10,499 nucleotides of DNA from Bacteroides sp. (GCA_019416685.1 DXWV01000011.1:1-10499); one strand, 5' to 3'; positions 1 through 6,480 are shown, counted from the first letter of the stretch. Numbers and translations: made by a program. Notes: generated by a model not told the origin, from the letters alone.

Positions 1-23
1 CTAACCAGCTGAGCTATCCCGCC
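1..23 (-). tRNA. 5' end of a tRNA, cut by the window edge
   Basis: Read on the minus strand, the sequence starts GGCGGGAT AGCTCAGCTGGTTAG. This is a standard tRNA 5' half: a 7-nt acceptor strand (GGCGGGA), T8, a D-stem starting AGCTC, A14, and the invariant GG of the D-loop. The anticodon lies outside the window, so the isotype cannot be read. A consensus Bacteroides promoter a short distance upstream supports an expressed gene. The rest of the gene, and any tRNA cluster it belongs to, lies to the left. Confidence 0.9.
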
Positions 24-44
24 ATCGTTTCTCGATTGCGGGTG

Positions 45-75
45 CAAAGATAGATACTTTTTTTAAAACTCCAAA
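45..75 (-). promoter_or_regulatory. Bacteroides-type promoter of the tRNA
   Basis: On the minus strand there is a -33 TTTG (72-75), a 19-bp spacer, and a -7 TATCTTTG (45-52). This matches the Bacteroidetes primary sigma consensus TTTG/TAnnTTTG in both boxes and in spacing. Transcription would start near position 38, leaving a leader of about 15 nt before the tRNA 5' end at 23. It is the best promoter match in the window. Confidence 0.8.
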
Positions 76-246
76 ACATTTGTCGTTTTTTTCTGTTTTT
101 TCTATTAGGAACCCATGTGTAATCTGCGATAAATAGATACATTGGGATTGAGAAATGAAAACATAAAGAAATAAAGTGTTTGATTTATACTGTGTAATTA
201 GAAAAAAGTATTTATCTTGGCACACACAAATTAAGTAAATGTAACT

Positions 247-633
247 ATGAAAAGAGAGAAAATTCGTTTAGAATATCTTTTGAATGCGACCTCTAAAAAT
301 ATTCTTTGGTCGGCAATCAGCACACCGACCGGTCTGGAGGACTGGTTTGCGGATAAAGTTGTGTCAAATGATAAAATAGTGGAGTTTCATTGGGGGAAAA
401 CAGAACAACGAGACGCTGAAATTATAGCTATACGTGCTTATTCTTTTATACGTTTCCGTTGGTTGGACGACGAAAACGAGCGGGATTATTTTGAGATAAA
501 AATGAATTATAATGAACTCACAGGGGATTTTGTGTTGGAAATCGTTGATTTTGCCGAACCTGATGAGGTAGATGATATGAAAGAACTGTGGGAGTCTCAG
601 GTAAATAAATTGAGAAGAACTTGTGGTTTTTAG
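247..633 (+). CDS. START-like domain protein
   Basis: This is a 128-residue soluble protein with no signal peptide and no membrane segment. The pattern fits a small START/AHSA1-like helix-grip fold: an N-terminal strand (KIRLEYLLNA), then a helix with W and F/W residues typical of the family (ILWSAISTPTGLEDWFADKV, residues 19-38), then alternating strands (IVEFHWG, SFIRFRWLDD, YFEIKMNY, DFVLEIVDFA), and a long C-terminal helix (about 107-123) that would close the ligand groove. Proteins of this type are annotated in Bacteroides as START-like domain proteins of unknown function. The ATG at 247 starts directly on the first strand. A weak -7 (TATCTTGG, 213-220) lies 26 bp upstream with no good -33. 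It sits before the LptF/LptG-type gene, but a promoter separates the two. Ligand and role are unknown. Confidence 0.8.
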   Translation: MKREKIRLEYLLNATSKNILWSAISTPTGLEDWFADKVVSNDKIVEFHWGKTEQRDAEIIAIRAYSFIRFRWLDDENERDYFEIKMNYNELTGDFVLEIVDFAEPDEVDDMKELWESQVNKLRRTCGF

Positions 634-652
634 TTAACTTTCAACTAAAAAC
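626..652 (+). repeat. Perfect 10-bp inverted repeat over the stop codon
   Basis: GTTTTTAGTT (626-635) is exactly complementary to AACTAAAAAC (643-652), with a 7-nt loop AACTTTC. The TAG stop of the START-like gene (631-633) is inside the left arm. The stem is AT-rich, with three G-C pairs. It is followed by TTT and, 11 bases further on, a run of seven T (665-671). It could be a weak terminator for the upstream gene, or an operator, because its right arm abuts the -33 region of the next promoter. I cannot tell these apart. Confidence 0.5.
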
Positions 653-683
653 TTTCTGCACTCCTTTTTTTGTGCTAATTTTG
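653..683 (+). promoter_or_regulatory. Promoter of the permease-ribBA unit
   Basis: A perfect -7 element TAATTTTG (676-683, TAnnTTTG) is preceded at 19 bp by TTTC (653-656), one mismatch from the -33 TTTG. The predicted start is near 690, giving a leader of about 23 nt before the ATG at 713. It implies that the permease and ribBA can be transcribed independently of the START-like gene. Confidence 0.65.
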
Positions 684-712
684 CATCTCAATCGTACGAA
701 ACGAATAGTAAG

Positions 713-2614
713 ATGCTACGCATAAAAAGATTAGATATATTTATTGTAAAGAGTTTTTTGCTACTCTTTGTCGGCACATTCTTCATCTGTCTCTTCATCT
801 TCATGATGCAGTTTCTGTGGAGATATGTGGATGAGCTTGTCGGAAAAGGGTTGGAGATGAGCGTGATGGCCCAGTTCTTCTTTTATTCGGCATTGACTCT
901 GGTGCCTTTGTCACTTCCGTTGGCAGTATTATTGGCATCGCTTATTACTTTCGGAAATTTTGGAGAACGTTATGAATTGCTCGCCATGAAAGCGGCGGGC
1001 ATTTCTTTACTTAAGATTATGCGTCCTCTCATTATACTTGTCTGTATTATTTGTGGTATCTCTTTTTATTTTCAGAATGTTATTGGTCCTATTGCTCAGG
1101 GAAAACTGGGGACATTGTTGATTTCGATGAAACAGAAGTCACCGGAACTGGATATTCCGGAGGGTGTCTTCTATTCGGAAATTCCCGATTATAATCTTAA
1201 AGTAGGTAAGAAGGATCGTAAAACCGGTATGTTGTATGATGTGTTGATCTATAATTTTAAAGATGGCGCAGAGAATGCACATATCATTTATGCGGATTCG
1301 GGACGTATGGAAATGACTGCCGACAAGCAACATCTGCATCTGCATCTTTATAGTGGAGAGTTGTTTGAGAATCTGAAGAGTCAGAATGTAAAGGCACAAA
1401 ATGTACCTTACCGTCGTGAGTCTTTCCGGGAGAAACATACGATTATTGAATTTGACTCGGATTTTAATATGGCCGATGCAAGTATCATGAGTAATCAGGC
1501 TACTACCAAAAGTATGCAGACGTTGCAGGCTTCTATTGACTCCATGAAATATGTGGGCGACAGTATCGGGCGGCAGTATTATAAGGAAGCTATCGGGGGC
1601 GTTTACAGTCGGCCGACAGGGCTTTCCAAAGAGGATACACTTAAAATAGAAAGGGCTAATATGAGCTTATACAATGTGGACAGCCTTTTTGAAGCTGCTA
1701 CTTTGATGCAGAAGCAAAAAATCCTTTCTTCGGCTACAAGCCGTGCTGAAAGCTTGCAGGGAGATTACAGCTTTAAGACCTATACGATGGATGGGAATGA
1801 TTACCAGATACGCAGACACAGGACCGAATGGCATAAGAAGATCACAATTTCTCTCTCCTGCCTGCTGTTCTTTTTCATCGGTGCACCCCTTGGAGGTATT
1901 ATTCGGAAAGGTGGACTGGGTATGCCTGTCATTGTATCCGTATTGGTGTTTATTATTTATTATGTGATAGATAATAGCGGGTTCAAGATGGCACGTGACG
2001 GGAAGTGGGTTGTATGGATGGGCATGTGGCTCAGTTCATCTATTTTGGCTCCGCTTGGAGTTTTTCTTACCTATAAATCCAACAATGACTCTGTAGTGCT
2101 GAATGGTGATGCTTATGCCGCGTGGTTCAAACGTATTGTGGGGATTCGCAGTGTACGGCACTTGTTCAAGAAGGAGGTAATCATCCATGATCCGGATTAT
2201 ACGCGGATTTCGTCTGAACTGACAGCTCTTACGGCAGAGTGCCGTACCTATATCAGTAGACGTCAGTTGAAAAAGGCACCTAATTATTTTAAGCTTTGGA
2301 TGACTACCGGTGACGATGATGATATAAAAGTTATCAATGAACACCTTGAAACGTTGGTTGAAGAATTATCAAATTCTAAGTCCTTCACTTTACTGACCGC
2401 TTTGAATAACTATCCGGTGATACCTGTAACGGCGCACGTACGTCCGTTCCGCGGTTACTGGTTGAATCTACTGGCAGGAATCATTGTTCCGATAGGATTG
2501 TTTTTCTACTTCCGTATCTGGATTTTCCGTATACGCCTTGCCCGGGATATGGAACGGATTATAAAGAACAATGAAAGTGTTCAATTTATAATTAATGAGA
2601 ATAATAATTTATAG
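713..2614 (+). CDS. LptF/LptG (YjgP/YjgQ) family LPS-export permease
   Basis: This is a 633-residue inner-membrane protein of the family that forms the permease of the LptB2FG ABC transporter, which extracts lipopolysaccharide from the inner membrane for export. Hydrophobic helices are visible at about 12-34, 56-80 and 103-125, then 375-397, 403-420 and 434-453. The segment RYELLAMKAAGISLLKIMRP (86-105) is the conserved cytoplasmic coupling region before TM3. Residues 126-374 form the periplasmic beta-jellyroll plus a helical, polar stretch (about 255-345). E. coli LptF/LptG are about 360 residues. The excess here is that insertion plus a C-terminal tail (455-633) with one more hydrophobic segment (583-605). 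I cannot decide between LptF and LptG; the partner and LptB are not in the window. ribBA follows after 11 bp. Confidence 0.9.
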   Translation: MLRIKRLDIFIVKSFLLLFVGTFFICLFIFMMQFLWRYVDELVGKGLEMSVMAQFFFYSALTLVPLSLPLAVLLASLITFGNFGERYELLAMKAAGISLLKIMRPLIILVCIICGISFYFQNVIGPIAQGKLGTLLISMKQKSPELDIPEGVFYSEIPDYNLKVGKKDRKTGMLYDVLIYNFKDGAENAHIIYADSGRMEMTADKQHLHLHLYSGELFENLKSQNVKAQNVPYRRESFREKHTIIEFDSDFNMADASIMSNQATTKSMQTLQASIDSMKYVGDSIGRQYYKEAIGGVYSRPTGLSKEDTLKIERANMSLYNVDSLFEAATLMQKQKILSSATSRAESLQGDYSFKTYTMDGNDYQIRRHRTEWHKKITISLSCLLFFFIGAPLGGIIRKGGLGMPVIVSVLVFIIYYVIDNSGFKMARDGKWVVWMGMWLSSSILAPLGVFLTYKSNNDSVVLNGDAYAAWFKRIVGIRSVRHLFKKEVIIHDPDYTRISSELTALTAECRTYISRRQLKKAPNYFKLWMTTGDDDDIKVINEHLETLVEELSNSKSFTLLTALNNYPVIPVTAHVRPFRGYWLNLLAGIIVPIGLFFYFRIWIFRIRLARDMERIIKNNESVQFIINENNNL

Positions 2615-2625
2615 CATGATATAGT

Positions 2626-3840
2626 ATGGAAGAAATAAGATTGAATACGATTGATGAGGCTATCGCCGACTTTAAAGAAGGTAATTTCGTAATTGTAGTA
2701 GACGATGAGGATCGTGAAAATGAGGGTGATTTTATCATCGCAGCTGAAAAGATAACTCCGGAGAAAGTAAATTTCATGATGACACACGGTCGCGGTGTGC
2801 TGTGTGCACCTATCACAGAAGAACGTTGTGCAGAGTTGGAACTGGATATGCAGGTTACTGCTAATACTTCTATTTATGAGACTCCTTTCACTGTAACTGT
2901 TGATTTGTTGCCGGGCTGTACTACGGGAGTGTCTATGCATGATCGTGCTGCTACGATTCGTGCGTTGGCCGATCCTGATACCAAGCCTACTGATCTTGGT
3001 CGTCCGGGACATGTCAATCCGTTGCGTGCCCGTTCGCGTGGTGTGCTTCGTCGCGCCGGACATACGGAAGCAAGTGTGGATCTTGCTAAGTTGGCAGGGC
3101 TGTATCCTGCTGCTGCTCTGATTGAGATTATCAATGAAGACGGTACGATGGCCCGCTTGCCGCAGTTGATGGAAGTGGCTAAACGATTCGGGCTCAAAAT
3201 CATATCTATTAAAGATCTGATAGCTTATCGTGTGCATATGGAATCGCTTGTGGAGAAAGGGGTAGAAGTTAATATGCCTACTCAATATGGAAATTTCCGC
3301 CTGATTCCTTTCCGACAGAAATCAAACGGAATGGAACACGTTGCCATCTTCAAAGGTACCTGGAGCGAAGATGAACCTATTCTTGTACGTGTGCATTCGT
3401 CTTGCATGACAGGAGATATTTTTGGTTCTTGCCGTTGTGATTGCGGAGAACAGTTGCACAAAGCTCTGGAGATGATTGATGCTGCCGGAAAAGGAGTGGT
3501 TGTTTATATGAATCAGGAAGGCAGAGGTATTGGACTGATGCATAAGATGGAAGCTTATAAACTTCAGGAAGAAGGGTATGATACAGTAGATGCCAATATC
3601 CATCTTGGTTTTGATCCCGACGAGCGTGATTATGGCGTGGGTGCGCATATTTTACGTGAGCTGGGTGTTCATAAAATGCGTTTGATGACCAATAATCCTA
3701 TAAAGCGTGTGGGGCTTGAAGCGTATGGACTTGAAATAGTAGAAAATGTGCCTATTGAAACAGTTCCTAATCCTTACAATGAACGATATCTGAAAACAAA
3801 GAAAGAACGTATGGGGCATACGCTGCATTTTAACAAGTAA
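2626..3840 (+). CDS. ribBA: RibBA: DHBP synthase / GTP cyclohydrolase II
   Basis: This 404-residue fusion catalyses the two entry reactions of riboflavin synthesis. The N-terminal half (about 1-203) is 3,4-dihydroxy-2-butanone 4-phosphate synthase, which acts on ribulose 5-phosphate. It has the acidic metal-binding loop DDEDRENEGD (26-35), HGRGVLCAPI (54-63) and RAGHTEA (143-149). The C-terminal half (about 207-404) is GTP cyclohydrolase II. Its zinc ligands are C260, C271 and C273 in HSSCMTGDIFGSCRCDCG, followed by NQEGRGIGL (296-304) and the catalytic PDERDYG (331-337). Both halves look complete and active. It lies 11 bp behind the permease, so the two are probably co-transcribed, although the functions are unrelated. 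I see no FMN riboswitch in the short gap. No clear terminator follows. Confidence 0.97.
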   Translation: MEEIRLNTIDEAIADFKEGNFVIVVDDEDRENEGDFIIAAEKITPEKVNFMMTHGRGVLCAPITEERCAELELDMQVTANTSIYETPFTVTVDLLPGCTTGVSMHDRAATIRALADPDTKPTDLGRPGHVNPLRARSRGVLRRAGHTEASVDLAKLAGLYPAAALIEIINEDGTMARLPQLMEVAKRFGLKIISIKDLIAYRVHMESLVEKGVEVNMPTQYGNFRLIPFRQKSNGMEHVAIFKGTWSEDEPILVRVHSSCMTGDIFGSCRCDCGEQLHKALEMIDAAGKGVVVYMNQEGRGIGLMHKMEAYKLQEEGYDTVDANIHLGFDPDERDYGVGAHILRELGVHKMRLMTNNPIKRVGLEAYGLEIVENVPIETVPNPYNERYLKTKKERMGHTLHFNK

Positions 3841-3853
3841 AATGGGGATTTGC

Positions 3854-3884
3854 TTTCATATATCAGATATTTTAGCTTATTTTG
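3854..3884 (+). promoter_or_regulatory. Possible promoter of the aminotransferase
   Basis: In the 82-bp gap after ribBA, TTATTTTG (3877-3884) is one mismatch from TAnnTTTG. TTTC (3854-3857) lies 19 bp upstream, the same weak -33 and spacing as at 653-683. A true TTTG is present at 3849-3852 but would need a 24-bp spacer. The predicted start near 3891 gives a leader of about 32 nt. The gap shows no hairpin terminator, so read-through from ribBA is also possible. Confidence 0.4.
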
Positions 3885-3922
3885 CAGCGATTTTCAATCA
3901 ACAATAATAAAATAGATACAAA

Positions 3923-5116
3923 ATGAATCAGTTATCAGACCGTTTGAACAGCTTGTCGCCATCGGCAACACTTGCTATGTCGCAGAAGAGTAACGAACTC
4001 AAAGCACAAGGCGTTGATGTAATTAATCTGAGTGTGGGAGAACCCGATTTCAATACTCCCGATCATATCAAAGAAGCTGCAAAAAAAGCTGTAGATGATA
4101 ATTTCTCACGTTATTCTCCTGTTCCGGGTTATCCGGCATTGCGTAACGCTATTGTAGAGAAGTTGAAGAAAGAGAATGGTCTGGAATATACAGCCGCTCA
4201 GATATCTTGTGCTAATGGTGCAAAACAATCTGTGTGTAATGCAGTGCTCGTGTTGGTAAATCCGGGTGATGAGGTGATTGTACCTGCTCCCTACTGGGTG
4301 AGCTATCCTGAGATGGTGAAGTTGGCTGAAGGTACCCCGGTTATCGTTACTGCCGGTATAGAGCAGGATTTCAAGATTACTCCTGCACAGCTTGAAGCTG
4401 CTATTACTCCGAAAACCAAAGCTTTGATTCTTTGTTCACCGTCTAACCCTACAGGTTCGGTTTATAGCAAGGAAGAACTTGCCGGATTGGCTGCTGTATT
4501 GGCTAAACATCCGCAGGTAATTGTTATTGCTGACGAAATCTACGAACATATCAATTATATTGGCAAACACCAGAGTATTGCTCAATTCCCTGAAATGAAG
4601 GAACGTACCGTAATCGTAAATGGTGTATCAAAAGCTTATGCAATGACAGGATGGAGAATCGGTTTTATAGCCGGACCGGAATGGCTTGTGAAAGCTTGCA
4701 ATAAACTGCAGGGACAATATACGTCAGGGCCTTGTTCTGTATCTCAGAAGGCTGCTGAAGCTGCTTATACAGGTTCTCAGGCTCCGGTAGAAGAGATGCG
4801 TAAAGCATTCGAACGTCGTCGCGACCTTATTGTGAAGTTAGCGAAGGAAGTTCCGGGCTTTGAAGTGAATGTTCCTGAGGGTGCTTTCTACTTGTTCCCG
4901 AAATGTGACTACTTCTTTGGTAAATCAGATGGCAAACGTACTATTGCTGACTCAGACGATTTGGCTATGTACCTATTGGAAGTTGCTCATGTGGCCTGCG
5001 TAGGTGGTGCTTCTTTTGGTGCCCCCGAATGTATTCGTATGAGCTATGCTACAAGTGACGAAAACATTGTTGAGTCTATCCGTCGTATTAAGGAAGCGTT
5101 GGCAAAACTGAAATAG
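3923..5116 (+). CDS. aspC: Class I PLP aminotransferase (aspartate aminotransferase type)
   Basis: This 397-residue cytosolic fold-type I aminotransferase probably interconverts aspartate and oxaloacetate with glutamate and 2-oxoglutarate. Visible landmarks are LSVGEPDFNTP (36-46), SRYSPVPGYPALR (62-74), the ring-stacking PYW (123-125), SNPTG (174-178), ADEIYEH (203-209, where D204 contacts the pyridine nitrogen and Y207 the PLP oxygen), the Schiff-base lysine K237 in NGVSKAYAMTGWRIGF, and R372 in RMSYA for the substrate alpha-carboxylate. Length and motif order match the compact bacterial (Thermus-like) aspartate aminotransferases. Related prephenate or aromatic aminotransferases share these motifs, so substrate range is less certain than class. 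The gene is monocistronic by appearance: a possible promoter in front and a strong hairpin behind. Confidence 0.93.
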   Translation: MNQLSDRLNSLSPSATLAMSQKSNELKAQGVDVINLSVGEPDFNTPDHIKEAAKKAVDDNFSRYSPVPGYPALRNAIVEKLKKENGLEYTAAQISCANGAKQSVCNAVLVLVNPGDEVIVPAPYWVSYPEMVKLAEGTPVIVTAGIEQDFKITPAQLEAAITPKTKALILCSPSNPTGSVYSKEELAGLAAVLAKHPQVIVIADEIYEHINYIGKHQSIAQFPEMKERTVIVNGVSKAYAMTGWRIGFIAGPEWLVKACNKLQGQYTSGPCSVSQKAAEAAYTGSQAPVEEMRKAFERRRDLIVKLAKEVPGFEVNVPEGAFYLFPKCDYFFGKSDGKRTIADSDDLAMYLLEVAHVACVGGASFGAPECIRMSYATSDENIVESIRRIKEALAKLK

Positions 5117-5139
5117 AGCTAAGATAACCGAATTAGAAT

Positions 5140-5183
5140 TACGGGCTGCTTTTCGTCACGGAAAGGTAGTCCGTATTTCATTT
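5140..5183 (+). terminator. Intrinsic terminator of the aminotransferase gene
   Basis: Arms 5140-5154 and 5161-5175 form an uninterrupted 15-bp stem (12 Watson-Crick pairs, 3 G-U) around a 6-nt loop GTCACG. A T-rich tail TTTCATTT (5176-5183) follows. It starts 24 bp after the stop codon and is oriented for plus-strand transcripts. It insulates the aminotransferase from the convergent ferredoxin gene. Confidence 0.75.
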
Positions 5184-5235
5184 ATATACCATACAATAAA
5201 CATTTGGGAGTTTATTAGTGAATGTGCGTATCAAT

Positions 5236-5272
5236 AAAAAAAGCTGCTTTCCTGAAATGGAAAAACAGCTTT
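5236..5272 (-). terminator. Intrinsic terminator of the ferredoxin gene
   Basis: Read on the minus strand, AAAGCTG (5272-5266) pairs with CAGCTTT (5246-5240). A further short TTTCC/GGAAA stem closes the loop ATTTCA after a small internal bulge. Seven T follow (5242-5236), overlapping the end of the stem. It lies 23 bp past the ferredoxin stop and is T-rich only in the minus direction. Confidence 0.8.
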
Positions 5273-5295
5273 CACAGTTCTTTTGTCTGATTGTA

Positions 5296-5466
5296 TTATT
5301 CAGCCGGGTGAATTGCTTCAGAAGGACAAACATCAGCACAAGTGCCACAGTCTGTACATACATCCGGGTTAATAGAGTAGATATCGCCTTCAGAGATAGC
5401 TTCTACCGGACACTCGTCAATACAAGTTCCGCAAGCAATACAATCGTCACTAATTACGTAAGCCAT
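5296..5466 (-). CDS. 2[4Fe-4S] ferredoxin, 56 residues
   Basis: The minus strand encodes a complete 56-residue protein starting MAYVISDDCIACGTC and ending IHPAE. It has two CxxCxxCxxxCP motifs: C9, C12, C15, C19-P20 and C37, C40, C43, C47-P48. This is the classic clostridial-type bacterial ferredoxin in which the fourth cysteine of each motif serves the opposite cluster. The two halves resemble each other (DDCIACGTCIDECPVEAI and DVCTDCGTCADVCPSEAI), the known internal duplication. It would be a soluble low-potential electron carrier, for example for pyruvate:ferredoxin oxidoreductase in an anaerobe. The ATG is preceded by AAAGAAA. It has its own promoter and terminator, so it is a single-gene unit. 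Its redox partner is not in the window. Confidence 0.96.
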   Translation of the reverse strand: MAYVISDDCIACGTCIDECPVEAISEGDIYSINPDVCTDCGTCADVCPSEAIHPAE

Positions 5467-5485
5467 TTTCTTTAAAATTTAAATT

Positions 5486-5497
5486 ATTAGTACTAAT
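5486..5497. repeat. 12-bp perfect palindrome in the ferredoxin leader
   Basis: ATTAGTACTAAT is exactly self-complementary. It lies about where ferredoxin transcription should begin (near 5499), between the -7 box and the start codon, which is where a repressor could bind. The region is very AT-rich, so a chance palindrome is quite possible. Confidence 0.25.
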
Positions 5498-5505
5498 TTA
5501 TTGGG

Positions 5506-5513
5506 CAAAAATA
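5506..5513 (-). promoter_or_regulatory. -7 element of the ferredoxin promoter
   Basis: The minus strand reads TATTTTTG, a perfect TAnnTTTG. No TTTG is present at the expected spacing; the nearest is ATTG (5541-5538) at 24 bp. The predicted start near 5499 gives a leader of about 33 nt before the ATG at 5466. Confidence 0.6.
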
Positions 5514-5530
5514 CACGTTTTATTCATTAG

Positions 5531-5564
5531 TTGATCTCAATCTTGATTAAAATCCTTTAATTTG
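5531..5564 (+). promoter_or_regulatory. Possible promoter of the barrel-protein gene
   Basis: TTAATTTG (5557-5564) is one mismatch from the -7 consensus. TTGA (5531-5534) is a poor -33 at 22 bp. The leader would be about 50 nt and would contain a small hairpin CGCTT/AAGCG (5568-5572 with 5579-5583). The whole 153-bp gap 5467-5619 must hold divergent promoters for the ferredoxin and the barrel gene. Confidence 0.35.
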
Positions 5565-5619
5565 TACCGCTTCTAAATAAGCGAAACAATAATTTAACTA
5601 TAAAATCGTTTTTATTATT

Positions 5620-6321
5620 GTGAAACGAATCGTATTACTTCTCATAGTTTCGCTGTTGGTGGCAGGTGCCTCTGCCCAGAAGCGTAAGGTACAGAACCGC
5701 CCGTATATCGACCAGCGGATCTGGCATTATGGTTTTCTGGCAGGTATTCATATGCAGGATCTTAAGTTTGTAAACAATGGTTATGTCACCGAAGACGGAC
5801 AGGTTTGGTTTGCCGATGTACCCGAATATTCTCCTGGATTTTCAGTAGGTGTATTAGGAGAATTATATTTGAATAAATACATGGCGCTCCGCCTGATTCC
5901 TACGCTTCATTTTGGTGATAAAAGAGTGGTGTTCCGTGAACAGACAAGTGGTGAAACGGTTTCTCAAAATGTAAAATCGGCTTACCTTGCATTCCCTATT
6001 GATATGAAATTCAGCGCCGAACGGTTCAATAACTATCGTCCTTATGCGATGCTTGGCCTTAGCCCTACCTTTGATTTGAGTGTAAAAAATGCACGTCCGT
6101 TGTTGGTGAAGCCTTTTGATTGTTATATCGAAGTCGGCCTTGGATGTGACTTATATCTTCCTTTCTTTAAGCTGATACCGGAGTTGAAATTCTGCTTCGG
6201 ATTAGCCAATCTGCTGGAGAAAAAGCGCCCTGATCTTACTGATAAATCATTGATGAAGTTTACCGAATCTCTGGATAAAGTAAAGTCCCGGATGATCGTA
6301 TTGACTTTCTACTTCGAATAA
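5620..6321 (+). CDS. PorT-like outer-membrane beta-barrel protein
   Basis: This 233-residue exported protein starts at a GTG. That start places a clean signal peptide at the N-terminus: KR, then a hydrophobic core IVLLLIVSLLVAG, then ASA before Q20 for signal peptidase I. No in-frame ATG gives a better one. The mature part alternates strand-like segments (YGFLAGIHMQDLKF, SPGFSVGVLGELYLN, MALRLIPTLHFG, SAYLAFPIDMKFS, YRPYAMLGLSP, CYIEVGLGCDLY) and ends in MIVLTFYFE, an aromatic-rich final strand typical of outer-membrane barrels. The style matches the PorT/OMP_b-brl_2 group of Bacteroidetes. PorT itself belongs to the type IX secretion system, but no other T9SS gene is present, so I claim only the family. 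The gene stands alone, divergent from the ferredoxin. Confidence 0.8.
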   Translation: MKRIVLLLIVSLLVAGASAQKRKVQNRPYIDQRIWHYGFLAGIHMQDLKFVNNGYVTEDGQVWFADVPEYSPGFSVGVLGELYLNKYMALRLIPTLHFGDKRVVFREQTSGETVSQNVKSAYLAFPIDMKFSAERFNNYRPYAMLGLSPTFDLSVKNARPLLVKPFDCYIEVGLGCDLYLPFFKLIPELKFCFGLANLLEKKRPDLTDKSLMKFTESLDKVKSRMIVLTFYFE

Positions 6322-6322
6322 G

Positions 6323-6409
6323 TTCATCACAGAGTAGTACTGAGTTTCACAGAGTTTTATCTCTTTTGAACATATTTCTCTGTGAAACTCTGTGCTACTC
6401 TGTGGTGAA
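6323..6409. repeat. Inverted repeat built of CACAGAG units
   Basis: Two 32-nt arms (6323-6354 and 6378-6409) surround a 23-nt AT-rich loop. As RNA they pair over 32 positions with two G-U pairs (6327/6405, 6338/6394) and one U-U mismatch (6341/6391). Each arm is itself a direct repeat: CACAGAG TAG TACTGAG TTT CACAGAG on the left, and CTCTGTG AAA CTCTGTG CTA CTCTGTG on the right. That is three 7-mers on a 10-nt period. It begins two bases after the barrel-protein stop. The first T run lies several bases past the stem, so it is not a textbook terminator, though such a long stem could stop or protect transcripts. It looks like a dispersed non-coding repeat. Confidence 0.85.
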
Positions 6410-6422
6410 ATCGTTATTTTTG
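6391..6422 (+). promoter_or_regulatory. Promoter of the metA operon
   Basis: The -7 TATTTTTG (6415-6422) is a perfect TAnnTTTG. The best -33 is TGTG (6391-6394) at 20 bp, one mismatch. This -33 lies inside the right arm of the CACAGAG inverted repeat, so the repeat may form part of the promoter. The predicted start near 6429 gives a leader of about 52 nt. Confidence 0.6.
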
Positions 6423-6430
6423 CAAAGAAT

Positions 6431-6444
6431 TTGCCGAATGGCAA
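6431..6444. repeat. TTGCC/GGCAA hairpin in the metA leader
   Basis: TTGCC (6431-6435) pairs with GGCAA (6440-6444) around GAAT. With its flanks it reads AATTTGCC-GAAT-GGCAAT. The same arms and flanks occur at 10236-10254. It lies at the predicted 5' end of the metA transcript. Confidence 0.5.
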
Positions 6445-6475
6445 TCGTAAATCGTTAAATCGTAAATAGTAAATA
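6443..6475 (+). repeat. AATCGTA-type short tandem repeat
   Basis: Four imperfect units run in a row: AATCGTA, AATCGTTA, AATCGTA, AATAGTA, then a partial AATA. The period is 7 to 8 nt. The array ends five bases before the metA start codon and so fills most of the 5' leader. It is A/T-rich and could affect ribosome access. Confidence 0.65.
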
Positions 6476-6480
6476 CCCTC

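Noticed and set aside
1..225. 74-codon minus-strand frame at the left edge
   Set aside because: It would run through the tRNA and its consensus promoter, and its sequence looks like translated AT-rich spacer.
2581..3285. 234-codon open frame on the minus strand opposite ribBA
   Set aside because: It lies antisense to a fully conserved enzyme, shows no family motif and has a biased, low-complexity composition (many His, Arg, Ser, Thr). It is a shadow frame.
5218..5475. 85-codon plus-strand frame over 5218-5475
   Set aside because: It is antisense to the ferredoxin, whose eight cysteines in two CxxCxxCxxxCP motifs leave no doubt about the real strand.
6425..6480. SAM riboswitch before metA
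   Set aside because: The leader is only about 50 nt and consists of short repeats; I see no SAM-I or SAM-II fold elements.
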